Shown here: piece by piece, positions 1 to 8,491 of the stretch
Layout of the letters: every line of letters begins with the position of its first letter
Numbering within the stretch: position 1 is the first letter of the stretch
Translations under genes and position numbers: made by a program
Source of the DNA: JAZDLM01 sp043801895
GTDB taxonomy: Bacteria > Patescibacteriota > Kazan-3B-28
DNA length: 28,045 bases
Direction of reading: 5' to 3'
NCBI GenBank assembly: GCA_043801895.1
Contig: JAZDLM010000005.1
Coordinates: 1 to 28,045 of the forward strand
The notes under the pieces: generated by a model
Seen by the model: the letters and a program-made list of their open reading frames with translations, nothing else
What the model was told of the DNA's origin: nothing
Database searches by the model: none

Positions 1-616
1 GTAATAAATTCACCGCGTCAGTAAAAACTTTTTGAGCATGCTCCGGGTTGGTTTTTACCGGTTTGACCGCCACTTCGAAGGGGAAATTATCGTGTAACTG
101 GCCGGGCGTGGGATAGTAATAAACCAGGTATGCCAGATTGCGGGTAGGGAAATTATTTTTTTGCATCATGAAATCGTATGCGTCCATCTGTAGCTGGTAC
201 ATCGACAAAATATCTTCCGCCGGTGCACTGCCGCGGGTTTTATGATCCACCACCGCGTAAGTCCCGTCGCCAAAATCTAGCGCCTCGTCCAATCTACCGC
301 GTAGCACCGCCTGTAGGTCTTCGTCTAAATAATGAATTTCTTTGGGCAGCGGATTGAGCAACTTGCCCTCCAGTCTTCCCGCGACGATTGGCGGGAGATT
401 ATCAGTTCCGCGATATTCATCGAAATAAACTTTTAACACCCGGTCCATCCCGCCCGGCAATGACGGGAATATCGAATCCGGTCTTCCAATGCCTTTATTA
501 TGCTTCCACCAAAAACACCGTGGGCATTCCACGAACAGATTCAAACTACTGGGCGATAGCTTGATCGGCTTCGCCTCGGAGTCTCTCCCGCTAGTTGGCT
601 TGCGCGTACCGGCCAT
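1..616 (-). CDS. PD-(D/E)XK nuclease (RecB-like), partial
   Basis: Minus-strand frame of about 205 codons that runs off the window, so the C-terminus is missing. It starts with ATG at 616, two bases after the stop of the upstream gene, which suggests translational coupling. The N-terminus has the LSPSSLNLFVECPRCFWW pattern typical of RecB-like PD-(D/E)XK nucleases, where an early Cys can belong to a 4Fe-4S or structural site. Further on, a GRLDEALDFGDG stretch followed by AVVDHKTRG supplies the expected D...(D/E)xK core, and a YQLQMDAYDFM helix follows. Proteins of this type usually process DNA ends or act as Cas4/AddB-like nucleases. The family is clear, but the exact role is not. Confidence 0.8.
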   Translation of the reverse strand, partial: MAGTRKPTSGRDSEAKPIKLSPSSLNLFVECPRCFWWKHNKGIGRPDSIFPSLPGGMDRVLKVYFDEYRGTDNLPPIVAGRLEGKLLNPLPKEIHYLDEDLQAVLRGRLDEALDFGDGTYAVVDHKTRGSAPAEDILSMYQLQMDAYDFMMQKNNFPTRNLAYLVYYYPTPGQLHDNFPFEVAVKPVKTNPEHAQKVFTDAVNLL

Positions 617-618
617 AG

Positions 619-942
619 TTATTGCACCAGTCCTTCCGCGTCGATCGGCTGCCACTCACCGTCAACTTCTTTGAACGCCTGGAAAACTTTTACCTGTTCG
701 CTATCGGAATAAATTTTCTCCACCCCACTGGCAGTCCCGTGCTTATGGCCGCCGAATGTTTTGATCCCTTCAACCCTTGGCTTGGTCGTTCGCTCAAACC
801 GGATTTTCCCCAGCGGACTTTCAAAAACGACAAACTCCCGGCGAGCATTAGGGATATCGGACACCGCTTCCTCGCCCTGATCTAACACATCAAAACGGCC
901 TTCGATTTTGTCCAGAATCTCGCCCCATTTATCGTCTTGCAT
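619..942 (-). CDS. Conserved small hypothetical protein
   Basis: A 107-aa protein starting MQDDKWGEILDKIEGRF. I chose the ATG at 942 because AGAAGGGA lies about 7 nt before it. A longer frame from 990 would translate palindromic repeat DNA upstream. The protein is soluble and charged, with an N-terminal helix, then a predicted beta region (REFVVFESPLGKIRFER) and a KTFGGHK turn. I see no catalytic motif. It stops 2 nt before the PD-(D/E)XK nuclease start, so the two are almost certainly co-transcribed and may act together. I do not recognise the family. Confidence 0.75.
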   Translation of the reverse strand: MQDDKWGEILDKIEGRFDVLDQGEEAVSDIPNARREFVVFESPLGKIRFERTTKPRVEGIKTFGGHKHGTASGVEKIYSDSEQVKVFQAFKEVDGEWQPIDAEGLVQ

Positions 943-994
943 CCCGCTTTCCCTTCTCTGTAATCCCGAGGGCCGAGGGAAACCCGACATATGG

Positions 995-1026
995 GATCCC
1001 GAAGCACCGAGGGGCTACCTTATTTT
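995..1026 (-). repeat. Stop-codon-proximal palindromic repeat, copy 1
   Basis: Starts at the hisS stop codon and reads, on the minus strand, TAAGGTAGCCCCTCGGTGCT then TCGGGATC. The arms GCCCC and GGGA(T)C can form a small hairpin. A close relative lies at 18254-18284, also right at a stop codon (rplJ). The shared form is GTAGYCCCTCRGTRCTTCGGGA. Confidence 0.6.
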
Positions 1027-2288
1027 CTTTCTTTTAATCTCTTTTGGATCCGCTTTAGTAGATCGCGATCCAGTACCGCCTCTTGCGTCCCATCGGACAG
1101 ATCGCGAATGATTACATTGCCATCGTGCACTTCGCGCTCACCGATGATCACCGCGAATTTCGTTTTCAGTCGGTCGGCCACTCGCAGCTGGCTTTTGATG
1201 CTTCCTCGCCCCAGGGCATGCGCGGTTTTATAGCCAGCGTCATCGAGTTGGCTGATGATCTTAATCGCTTTCTTCTTAGCTTCATCGCCCAACTGCACTA
1301 CAAATAAATCGCTGCTTTCCACTTCCGGAATTGCCACGGCTTGCTGCTTGAGCACTTCGATAGTCCGCTCAACGCCGATCGCGAATCCGACTGCCGGCGT
1401 ATCGAGCCCGCCTAATAGTTTCACCAGTCCGTCGTAGCGACCGCCGCCGCCTAATGAGTTGCTATTATTTTTACTGAATACTTCAAAAACGGTGTGAGTA
1501 TAATAATCCAGGCCGCGGACTAGCCGGGGATCTAATTCATAGTGCACCCCCATATCGTCAAGATATTCCAATACTTTCGTGAAGTAGTCGCGCGAATCCG
1601 GCGTTAAATGATCAAGCAAGATACTGCCCGCCTCTTCCATGACCGGCTGGCAGCTTTTCTCCTTACAATCTAGCGCTCGGAGCGGATTTTTCGTCATTCG
1701 GTTTTTGCAATCGTTGCATAGTTTTCGCCGATGAGCGGACAGAAAATCCACCAGTGCCTTGTTCACTTTCACGCGGCTTCTGGCATCACCGATACTATTC
1801 ACATGCACTACCAAATCTTTTAGACCCAGCTTTCGATAAAACTTTACCATCACCGCGACCATCTGCGCGTCAGTGGTCGGATCAAGCTCGCCGAACAACT
1901 CCGTCCCGGCTTGATAGAACTCCCTGAACCGTCCGGCTTGCGGCCGACCGTATCTGAACATTGGGCCGAAATAAAACAACTTTATCGGCTGGGGCTCCTT
2001 ATGCATTCCGTGCTCGATGTAGGCTCGCGCCACACCGGCTGTCCCTTCAGGCCGCAGTGTTATCGAATTACCGCCGCGATCTTTAAAGGTGTACATTTCT
2101 TTACTGACAATGTCGGTTGCCTCGCCCACGCCGCGAGTAAATAGGCCAGTGTCCTCAAAAGTCGGAATAATAATTCGGCCAAAACCCGCGGAGAGCATGG
2201 TCTCCCGGAAATTATCCTCCACCCAAAACCAATAGCGCTGTTCGCTCGGCAGGATGTCCTGTGTACCCCTGGGCTTTTGAAACTTCAT
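1020..2288 (-). CDS. hisS: Histidyl-tRNA synthetase
   Basis: Class II aminoacyl-tRNA synthetase that charges tRNA-His in the cytoplasm; 422 aa, the normal length. The N-terminus MKFQKPRGTQDILP is the family signature, so I start at the ATG at 2288 and not at an in-frame ATG at 2321. Motif 2 is seen as FYQAGTELFGE. The HisA/HisB histidine-binding segments appear as LVRGLDYYTHTVFE and GGGGRYDGL, and motif 3 as AVGFAIGVERT. The C-terminal anticodon-binding domain covers roughly the last 100 residues. A -10 TATAAT (2298-2303) lies 9 nt before the start, predicting an almost leaderless mRNA. The gene directly follows a terminator, so it is transcribed separately from the segment upstream. Confidence 0.97.
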   Translation of the reverse strand: MKFQKPRGTQDILPSEQRYWFWVEDNFRETMLSAGFGRIIIPTFEDTGLFTRGVGEATDIVSKEMYTFKDRGGNSITLRPEGTAGVARAYIEHGMHKEPQPIKLFYFGPMFRYGRPQAGRFREFYQAGTELFGELDPTTDAQMVAVMVKFYRKLGLKDLVVHVNSIGDARSRVKVNKALVDFLSAHRRKLCNDCKNRMTKNPLRALDCKEKSCQPVMEEAGSILLDHLTPDSRDYFTKVLEYLDDMGVHYELDPRLVRGLDYYTHTVFEVFSKNNSNSLGGGGRYDGLVKLLGGLDTPAVGFAIGVERTIEVLKQQAVAIPEVESSDLFVVQLGDEAKKKAIKIISQLDDAGYKTAHALGRGSIKSQLRVADRLKTKFAVIIGEREVHDGNVIIRDLSDGTQEAVLDRDLLKRIQKRLKERK

Positions 2289-2297
2289 TACTAATCC

Positions 2298-2326
2298 ATT
2301 ATAAGCAAAAGGTTCAGCCATCTCTA
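2298..2326 (-). promoter_or_regulatory. hisS promoter, near-leaderless
   Basis: Perfect -10 TATAAT at 2298-2303 with a 4/6 -35 (TAGAGA, 2321-2326) and a 17-bp spacer. The expected transcription start is within 0-3 nt of the hisS ATG. The terminator at 2338-2372 lies just upstream. Confidence 0.6.
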
Positions 2327-2337
2327 CCCTAACTTTA

Positions 2338-2372
2338 ATTAAAAAGAAGGCCCCGCCGTCACCGGCAGGGCC
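2338..2372 (-). terminator. Intrinsic terminator
   Basis: On the minus strand GGCCCTGCC pairs with GGCGGGGCC (9 bp, one G-U, 6-nt loop), followed by TTCTTTTT. It closes the structured segment upstream of hisS. Confidence 0.85.
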
Positions 2373-2617
2373 TCGCCCCTCGTTTCCGCTTGAGCGGATG
2401 AATATCTAGTTGGGATGTGCCATAAGTTGATGGCGCAAGGAACATTGGCGGAGGCCGGGGGGCAGCCTGCCTCACCCGTGACATTGCCGTAAGCTACGGT
2501 GGTTGGAAGTGGCGAGCCACCCGACCGCAGCGACAGGGCAACCGTGCCCGCTCTAGGTAGAGCGAGGACCAGAAGAGGCAGCATGCCTGCCAGCTTGCGA
2601 CTGCCCTCCGCTCTCCA
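2338..2617 (-). ncRNA. Candidate structured RNA, about 280 nt
   Basis: This intergenic stretch has its own promoter and terminator but no convincing gene. Its minus-strand reading is a row of short perfect hairpins: CGCTCT-ACCT-AGAGCG, GGGCA-CGGT-TGCCC, GTGGC-TC-GCCAC, CCGTA-GCT-TACGG, GCCAT-CAACTT-ATGGC and CCGCT-CA-AGCGG. I looked for the RNase P, tmRNA, SRP and 6S signatures and found none. A frame of 81 codons crosses it but has no ribosome site and simply translates the hairpins. A new or divergent RNA family is the best reading. Confidence 0.5.
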
Positions 2618-2623
2618 GCCGCC

Positions 2624-2651
2624 ATGCTATCACGGACGAGCGAATAGTCAA
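2624..2651 (-). promoter_or_regulatory. Promoter of the structured segment
   Basis: -35 TTGACT (2646-2651), 16-bp spacer, -10 TAGCAT (2624-2629) on the minus strand. The predicted start is near 2617. It sits immediately after the hairpin at 2655-2678. Confidence 0.5.
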
Positions 2652-2654
2652 GAG

Positions 2655-2678
2655 AAGCCCCACCTTACGGTGGGGCTT
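2655..2678 (-). terminator. Probable recJ terminator hairpin
   Basis: AAGCCCCACC and GGTGGGGCTT form a perfect 10-bp stem, with a GTAA loop on the minus strand. The tail CTCTTG is only partly T-rich, so termination strength is uncertain. A GAGC-TTCG-GCTC hairpin lies just upstream. Between the recJ stop (2823) and here I see no gene. Confidence 0.45.
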
Positions 2679-2822
2679 CGAGCCGAAGCTCTCCGCTTTG
2701 TGGCAGTCTTCCTTAGACCCTTCTCGGGGCGGTACAATCACCGGCTCGGGAGGAGAGAAATCGAATAGCCGACATCCCCCCTCCCCAGCTGCCCTTAAGC
2801 TAACATACCACCGGGCCGAGAG

Positions 2823-4517
2823 TCAACGGGCAGGTCGAATAGCCGTCAACTTGGCCTGCATGAATTTTCTCCCCTGCCACTCGCGAGTCGAGACCGTAAA
2901 GGCCACATCGTAAAATTGGCCGATCTTTAATTCAAACATTAATTGCCAGCCGTCAAATGCCATCACTTGCAACGCATTGTTCTGATCGTCATAAAAAGTC
3001 AATCGCAAGTGCAACCCAGCATTACCGATCATTTCGACCGCCATTAGCTTCACTGTTTTACAAGCGAACACCGGCATGGAGTTGCCGAACCCAAATGGCG
3101 CGAATCTGCCAACCGTCTCCAATAGTTGAGAGTTTACGAAACTTGGCTCTAATAACAACGACACCCCGATAGTATGCCGCAGACTGTCCGAAGAGATGGT
3201 CGCTTGCGCTTCGTGGTATAAAGCTTTTCTAAAATCAGAAAATCGGTTGGCAGCCACCGACAACCCCGCTGCTTTGGCATGACCACCAAAATGGTCAATA
3301 TATTCGGCTACTCGCGTTAATAATTCAACTATATGTACCCCTTCAACGCTCCGACACGAGCCCCTATAAACATCCGTCTGCATCTCAAAAATTAACGCTG
3401 GCTTGGCAAATTTTTCCACTAATCGGCTAGCCACAATCCCCGCCACCCCCACCGACCAATCCTCCCCACCTAGTACGATAATCTTTTGGTCTTTGAACTG
3501 CGCCACCTGCCCGACGGCTTCTTCGACAATTCGTTCGGTCATCTCTTGCCGCCGAGCGTTCAAGGCGTTCAGCTCACGCGCTAAATCTTGCGCCTTGACA
3601 TAGTCAGTAGCATTAAGCAAATCGAATGCAATTCGAGCGTGATCGATCCGTCCGGCCGCATTCAGACGCGGGCCAAGCTGGAAACCTACATGGTAAACAT
3701 CGAGCTGCTGACCCTTCAGGCCAGCCGCTTCTATCAACGCCATCAACCCAGGCCGCCTGGTCTCGTTTAAAACTTTTAATCCATAGACCGCCAACGCTCG
3801 ATTGTCCCTCACCAACGGCACAATATCGGCAATCGTGCCCAGCGCCGCCAAGTCCAGAAATTCTTCCGCCTCGTGGTCGCCCAATAATTTTCTAGCCACA
3901 TGGTAAACTACGCCCACAGCAGCCAAATCCTTAAACGGATACTGACAATCCGCCAGCTTGGGATTGATCAGAGCATATGCCGTCGGAAGTTCGGCTGGGA
4001 TTTGGTGATGATCGATCACGATCACATCCATCGTTAGGCTATTCGCCAGCGCGATCTGTTCGACGCTGGTCGTGCCATTATCTACCGTAATTAACAAACC
4101 GGTCCCGTCGCCCTTTAATCTTTTAATCGCGTCGCCATTGAGTCCGTAGCCTTCCTTCAATCGCTCGGGCAAATATACGCCCACTTGAGCGCCCAGCTTT
4201 TTTAACGCACCCGCCAAAATAGTGGCCGATGTAATCCCATCAACATCGTAATCGCCATAAACCGTGATCCACTCTCTCCGCTCAATCGCTTTTCGGATTC
4301 GCGCAACTGCTTTATCCAAATCGTGGAACAGGCTCGGGTCGCTCAAATCGCACAGCTCGGGATGCAAAAATTTCTCCGCCGCCTCCACCCCAACGATTCC
4401 CCGCTGTAGCAGCAGCTGCGCAGTGACAAAATCGTATTTCGCCAAGGCCTCCGGCACCTCTGCCAGATCTGGCACTACCCACCTAACCCGTTCTTCTCCT
4501 ACCTGTATGTCTCTCAT
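2823..4517 (-). CDS. recJ: Single-stranded-DNA exonuclease RecJ
   Basis: A 5'-3' single-strand exonuclease for recombination and mismatch or base-excision repair; 564 aa, the usual size. Visible motifs are GDYDVDGITSA (DHH motif I), LLITVDNGTT, VIVIDHHQIP (the DHH motif) and, in the DHHA1 region, FGGHAKAAGLSV. An OB-like region ends the protein (LRLTFYDDQNNALQVMAF). I start at the ATG at 4517 (MRDIQVGEERVRW). The longer frame to 4580 needs a TTG with no ribosome site. An extended -10, TGCTACAAT, ends 9 nt before this ATG, so the mRNA is probably near-leaderless. Confidence 0.95.
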   Translation of the reverse strand: MRDIQVGEERVRWVVPDLAEVPEALAKYDFVTAQLLLQRGIVGVEAAEKFLHPELCDLSDPSLFHDLDKAVARIRKAIERREWITVYGDYDVDGITSATILAGALKKLGAQVGVYLPERLKEGYGLNGDAIKRLKGDGTGLLITVDNGTTSVEQIALANSLTMDVIVIDHHQIPAELPTAYALINPKLADCQYPFKDLAAVGVVYHVARKLLGDHEAEEFLDLAALGTIADIVPLVRDNRALAVYGLKVLNETRRPGLMALIEAAGLKGQQLDVYHVGFQLGPRLNAAGRIDHARIAFDLLNATDYVKAQDLARELNALNARRQEMTERIVEEAVGQVAQFKDQKIIVLGGEDWSVGVAGIVASRLVEKFAKPALIFEMQTDVYRGSCRSVEGVHIVELLTRVAEYIDHFGGHAKAAGLSVAANRFSDFRKALYHEAQATISSDSLRHTIGVSLLLEPSFVNSQLLETVGRFAPFGFGNSMPVFACKTVKLMAVEMIGNAGLHLRLTFYDDQNNALQVMAFDGWQLMFELKIGQFYDVAFTVSTREWQGRKFMQAKLTAIRPAR

Positions 4518-4526
4518 CGTACCGCC

Positions 4527-4535
4527 ATTGTAGCA
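4527..4535 (-). promoter_or_regulatory. recJ extended -10 promoter
   Basis: TGCTACAAT on the minus strand, with no recognisable -35. It ends 9 nt before the recJ ATG. The same nonamer precedes the thyX-like gene at 19280-19288. Confidence 0.5.
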
Positions 4536-4641
4536 CTCGCCCTCCAACCACCCATCGCCCAGGTTTTCCAATTTTTTCAATATCAGAACCCTTAAACCTA
4601 GCTTAGTAATGGGAGTGGAATGAGTTCTTAGATGTACCTTT

Positions 4642-4724
4642 GCCGGAGTCCCATAGTGGTCAAGTGGAGCGGTCTGTAAAACCGTCGGCTCACGCCTTCG
4701 TGGGTTCGAATCCCACCTCCGGCA
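4642..4724 (+). tRNA. tRNA-Tyr(GTA), first copy
   Basis: Acceptor GCCGGAG pairs with CTCCGGC. The anticodon loop CTGTAAA sits in a GCGGT/ACCGT stem and gives anticodon GTA. The extra arm is long (about 14 nt, type II), as expected for bacterial tRNA-Tyr. The T-arm is GTGGGTTCGAATCCCAC, the discriminator is A, and CCA is not encoded. A second, different tRNA-Tyr(GTA) lies at 26284-26369. Confidence 0.95.
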
Positions 4725-4785
4725 TTCCCCTTAAACTTCCCGGCCCGCGCCTTAGGCGCCGGCCTTCCTCTGGCCCTGGCCCGGG

Positions 4786-4819
4786 TTGTCCAACCGGCCC
4801 GACCCTGATATCCTATAAG
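4786..4819 (+). promoter_or_regulatory. Possible promoter of downstream structured segment
   Basis: TTGTCC (4786-4791), 17-bp spacer, TATCCT (4809-4814), overlapping TATAAG (4814-4819). Both boxes are only partial matches. The segment may instead be read through from tRNA-Tyr. Confidence 0.3.
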
Positions 4820-4821
4820 TG

Positions 4822-4983
4822 TTATGTGCACCTGGACTACTCAAGAATGATCGAACCGGGGTACGAGTGCGCCCGATGCCTCCCATTGCGCTCGTACCCT
4901 ATCTTTACCCGGCCGGAAGGCTTACCAACCTAGTCGCCTTCCTCCTTAAGGGGTGGCAATGCAGCGCCACCCCGTCTTTTTAT
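4822..4983 (+). ncRNA. Candidate structured RNA, about 160 nt
   Basis: The 315-bp gap between tRNA-Tyr and secF holds no gene. Its plus strand carries a GGGTACGAG/CTCGTACCC hairpin (4859-4867 with 4891-4899), a GGAAGGC/GCCTTCC hairpin, and a strong terminator. Just upstream are GCGCC-TTA-GGCGC and GGTTG-TC-CAACC. The GGAA near 4916 is not set in the AGG...AGCAG context of an SRP RNA. It could be a small RNA or a processed 3' tail of the tRNA-Tyr transcript. Confidence 0.4.
4950..4983 (+). terminator. Intrinsic terminator
   Basis: GGGGTGGC (4950-4957) pairs with GCCACCCC (4966-4973), 8-nt loop, followed by GTCTTTTTATTT on the plus strand. Confidence 0.85.
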
Positions 4984-5040
4984 TTAAAAATCTCTCCACG
5001 GCACTAATGCCCGTCGGGTAATTTGAAAAGGAAATGAAAT

Positions 5041-5967
5041 TTATGCTCCCCTCTTCTCCGCCGCCTTATGCCACAACAACAACAACGGCGAGGCCACAAA
5101 GATCGAAGAGTAAGTCCCGAGAATCACACCGATCAGCAGAGATAGAGTAAAGAAAAATGTACTGCGGCCGCCCATCAAAGTCATGGCCAACAGTACCAAC
5201 GCCAAGGTGAAGGTGGTGTTAATCGAACGAGTGATGGTTTCCACGATACTGTCATTGACCGTTTGTTCGAAATTGGCCGCCCCGCGCTTGATCAGATTTT
5301 CCCGCAATCGATCATAGGTCACAATGGTGTCATGCACCGAGAACCCTAGCAAGGTAAGTAGAGCAGTAATGAACATACTGTCCACCTCGGCGCCAAAGAA
5401 ACGGCCCAGCACTGCGTAAATTCCCAATAGAATAATTACATCGTGAGCCAACAGTGCGACTACCGCCGTAACGCCAAATCGCCACGAGTTAGTCGGTTTC
5501 GGCACGCGCCGAAACGCATAAGCCAAATACAGCAAGATAGCCAACACGGCTACGATCACCGCCATCACTGCTTTGCGCACCACCTCGCCACCTAAAACCG
5601 GACTGACAGTTTCGAATCTTAGCTCTTTGATCTGAGGCAGCACCGCCCTAGCACCATCCAGCCAGGCGTTCTTTTGATCATTGGAGATAGTCTTACTCCG
5701 CAACATGAAATGGTTCTCCCCGGCTCGCTGGGCTACCGCTTCTTCGTTAGTTGAAGCCTTATAAGTCAAGGTAAGGTATTGATCAACCGAGGCGTTCCCA
5801 GCTGGCAAGCTGGTCGGCCCTATCTCGCCCGTTTCTACTTCCAGTACCGTCCCACCAGCAAAATCGATCCCAAGGTGATATCTAAAAGTAAAAATGCAAA
5901 CCAAGGCAACCACCACCAACACGCTGGAGATACCTAGCCAAATTTTTGTGGCTCGAATAATATTCAT
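5041..5967 (-). CDS. secF: Protein translocase subunit SecF
   Basis: Membrane partner of SecD; together they use the proton gradient to help pull proteins out through SecYEG. The protein is 308 aa. It has an N-terminal membrane helix, the GIDFAGGTVLEVETG signature of SecF, a periplasm-side loop, and five C-terminal helices including SVHDTIVTYDRLREN and RSINTTFTLALVLLAM. I start at the ATG at 5967 (MNIIRATKIW); a TTG 18 nt upstream is the alternative. No clear Shine-Dalgarno is visible. It lies about 120 bp after secD, and that gap has a small hairpin but no clear terminator. Confidence 0.95.
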   Translation of the reverse strand: MNIIRATKIWLGISSVLVVVALVCIFTFRYHLGIDFAGGTVLEVETGEIGPTSLPAGNASVDQYLTLTYKASTNEEAVAQRAGENHFMLRSKTISNDQKNAWLDGARAVLPQIKELRFETVSPVLGGEVVRKAVMAVIVAVLAILLYLAYAFRRVPKPTNSWRFGVTAVVALLAHDVIILLGIYAVLGRFFGAEVDSMFITALLTLLGFSVHDTIVTYDRLRENLIKRGAANFEQTVNDSIVETITRSINTTFTLALVLLAMTLMGGRSTFFFTLSLLIGVILGTYSSIFVASPLLLLWHKAAEKRGA

Positions 5968-6087
5968 CCCGTTAGAAATAAGCAACCTAGCGTTTCTGTT
6001 CCGATGTTATCCAATATAGACATTTTTTGCGATGACTGATGATATGTGCCGAGAGGGAGGCTCTCGTTAGGCGATTTCTAGCGGGAT

Positions 6088-7401
6088 TCATTTGCCAATC
6101 CCTCCCATCCACCAGCCCAGTTTATGTTTAAGCCCGGTATCCGCCACTAACCGCAAGATAATGTGGGTGACGGTCAAAGCCGTGAACAAGCTTACTAAAA
6201 TACCGATCCCGAGGGTCACTGCGAAACCGCGGATCAAACTGGAGCCGAAGTAATACAAAATGACCGCGGTAATTAACGATGACATATTAGAATCTCGGAT
6301 CGAAGTCCAGGCTCGCCTGAAACCATTATCGATCGCTGATACCAGCGGGGCGCCCGCTCGCAACTCCTCTTTCATTCTTTCGAAAATCAGAATATTAGCA
6401 TCGATTGCCATCCCGACCGACAAAATGAAACCGGCGACACCGGCCAAAGTCAGAGTGACAGGAATAACAATAAAAACCGCCAAGGTCAAAAGGGCGTAGA
6501 ATATCAGCGCCAGTGACGCCAAGAACCCCGGCAATCGGTAGTACAACAACATAAATAAAATAACTAGCAACAGACCAACGATGCCGGCGACGATACTTTT
6601 TTGTACTGCCTCTGTCCCCAGAGTGGCGCCGATATTACTCTGTGAAACCAGGGCAACCGGCACCGGCAAGGCGCCAGCGTTCAACTGAACCGCTAATTTT
6701 TTAGCTGAAGGGATATCAAAATCGCCATTGATCACCGCGGAATCAGCATCAATTTTGTCCTGCACGGTTGGGGCCGATAGCAGATTCTTATCCAAGAAAA
6801 TAGCCAGCGGTTTTTTGATGTTGCGGCCGGTCACCTCGGCAAAGATCTTGCGCCCCTCCTCGTTAAACTGAATTTTGATTTCCGGACTCTGCACCAACGC
6901 AGTGCTCCCCTGAGCGAATTGCACCTCGGCTTTGACAAAGTTTGCCCCGCTCAGACCGGTGTACTTCCAATCTTCATAATTAGCCGATTTTAAATTATTG
7001 CCCTCCAGACTTTTCCCCTCAACTCCCTCCATGAACTCCAACTGAGCCGTCGCGCCGATCAGATCAATCGCCTGATTAACATCCTGAATCCCGGGCAGCT
7101 CAACGATTACCCGCGAGTTATCGCGTGTTTTCTGAATGATCGGTTCCGCCACCCCCAGCGCGTCAATTCGCCTACGAATCACTTCCACTACCCCGGTTAC
7201 CGCATCGGCCTGCCCCTTTTCGTCTACCTTAGACAGATCAGTGGAGTACGCCAAATGAGTGCCGCCCTGTAAATCAAGTCCTTGATGGATTTTGAACTTC
7301 GCCGAGATACCCAATACCTTAGCAAAGGCGGGAATATCCACGATTAGGGCGCCGATCAGCACCACTACCACTAAACTAATTAACCAGATCCGCTTAGCCA
7401 T
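6088..7401 (-). CDS. secD: Protein translocase subunit SecD
   Basis: A 437-aa inner-membrane protein of the SecDF export motor. The first helix (LISLVVVVLIGALIV) is followed by GLDLQGGTHLAYSTDL, the conserved SecD D1 motif. Next come the external P1 domain, with VVEVIRRRIDALGVAEPIIQ and RVIVELPGIQD, and five C-terminal helices carrying AIDANILIFERMKEELR and GFRRAWTSIRDSN. It starts one base after the manC stop codon, so the two are coupled. The length is on the short side but typical for small-genome bacteria. Confidence 0.96.
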   Translation of the reverse strand: MAKRIWLISLVVVVLIGALIVDIPAFAKVLGISAKFKIHQGLDLQGGTHLAYSTDLSKVDEKGQADAVTGVVEVIRRRIDALGVAEPIIQKTRDNSRVIVELPGIQDVNQAIDLIGATAQLEFMEGVEGKSLEGNNLKSANYEDWKYTGLSGANFVKAEVQFAQGSTALVQSPEIKIQFNEEGRKIFAEVTGRNIKKPLAIFLDKNLLSAPTVQDKIDADSAVINGDFDIPSAKKLAVQLNAGALPVPVALVSQSNIGATLGTEAVQKSIVAGIVGLLLVILFMLLYYRLPGFLASLALIFYALLTLAVFIVIPVTLTLAGVAGFILSVGMAIDANILIFERMKEELRAGAPLVSAIDNGFRRAWTSIRDSNMSSLITAVILYYFGSSLIRGFAVTLGIGILVSLFTALTVTHIILRLVADTGLKHKLGWWMGGIGK

Positions 7402-7402
7402 A

Positions 7403-8485
7403 CTATAGGTAATTCACTTCCCCTGTGTCTTCCAGTTCGGTCACTATCTTCTTAATATCCTGGTCTTTGCTCTTTTTCATTACCAGGAGAGCGTCGAGGG
7501 TATCCACCACCACCACATCTGACATCCCAACTACAGCCACCAATTTACCCTCATTTTCGTTAAAAATCAAAGAGTCATGGGTGTCGATGGTACTTACCCG
7601 ACCCTTCCAGCTAACACCAGTGGCGGCTTTACTCAACACATCGTAAACCGCCTGCCAGCTCCCCACATCCCGCCAGCCCATATCGGCCGGGATGAGAGCG
7701 ATGTTGGGCGCCTGTTCAAAAATGGCATAATCGATGGCCACCGATTCTAATTTCGGGAAAACTTCGTTAATCACCCGCTCGTGGTCAGCCGTCCCCCATG
7801 CCGCCTGGATCTGCTTCAAGCCCAAATACATCGCCGGCTTGAATCGTTCGTACAATTTCAATAGAGTATCTGTTTTCCAAATGAACATAGCAGTATTCCA
7901 GTAGTAATTGCCAGCAGCCAAATATTTTTCGGCAGTAGCTAAGTCTGGCTTCTCTACGAATCCCGCCGATTTGTAAACCGTCGTGCCATCGATCTGGGTT
8001 AATTCACCGTCTGACTGCAAATAACCAAAACCGGTCGCCGGATATTCTGGCCTTGCCACTACATCGATCAAATATTCAGGATATTGTTCGAGGGCCTTTT
8101 CCGCGTTCAATATCTGCCGCTGATACTCATCTTCATTTTTTACATAGTGGTCCGACCAAACATTCATCATAGTGGCGTCGGGATCGAACTTGGCTAAAAC
8201 GACCGCGCCTAAACCCACCGCTGCCGCAGTATTGCGTCCCATCGGCTCCAAAATCAACCGGGCCGGATCGAGTTCGGGTAGTTGCACCAATACTTCGTCG
8301 GCATAGACCGCGTTGGTTTCTATCCAAATCCGCTCCGCTGGCACGATCTTACGCACCCGCTCAAAAGTTCGTCGCAATAAAGTTTCTCCGTCGGCGAAGG
8401 GACGGAGCTGCTTAGGATCGCTCGTTCGACTGACCGGCCAGAGCCGGGTGCCCCGCCCGCCGGCCACGATTACCGCATGTAGCAT
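7403..8485 (-). CDS. manC: Mannose-1-phosphate guanylyltransferase
   Basis: Makes GDP-mannose from mannose-1-phosphate and GTP in the cytoplasm, feeding surface polysaccharide or glycoprotein synthesis. The protein is 360 aa, the short form without a fused isomerase domain. The signature VAGGRGTRLWPVSR is at the N-terminus, followed by DPKQL, EPMGRNTAAAVGLGA and a sugar-phosphate loop FVEKPD. I start at the ATG at 8485 (MLHAVIVAGG). A -10 CATAAT ends 6 nt upstream, with TTGGCA 18 bp further up, so the mRNA should be leaderless. It heads the manC-secD-secF run. Confidence 0.93.
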   Translation of the reverse strand: MLHAVIVAGGRGTRLWPVSRTSDPKQLRPFADGETLLRRTFERVRKIVPAERIWIETNAVYADEVLVQLPELDPARLILEPMGRNTAAAVGLGAVVLAKFDPDATMMNVWSDHYVKNEDEYQRQILNAEKALEQYPEYLIDVVARPEYPATGFGYLQSDGELTQIDGTTVYKSAGFVEKPDLATAEKYLAAGNYYWNTAMFIWKTDTLLKLYERFKPAMYLGLKQIQAAWGTADHERVINEVFPKLESVAIDYAIFEQAPNIALIPADMGWRDVGSWQAVYDVLSKAATGVSWKGRVSTIDTHDSLIFNENEGKLVAVVGMSDVVVVDTLDALLVMKKSKDQDIKKIVTELEDTGEVNYL

Positions 8486-8491
8486 AAATAG

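Noticed and set aside
2339..2584. 81-codon minus-strand frame before hisS
   Set aside because: Spans the row of hairpins and the terminator; no ribosome site.
5968..5987. CCCGTTAGAAATA next to the secF start, resembling the 19-kb repeat
   Set aside because: Short match in one arm only, without the partner arm or spacing; probably chance.
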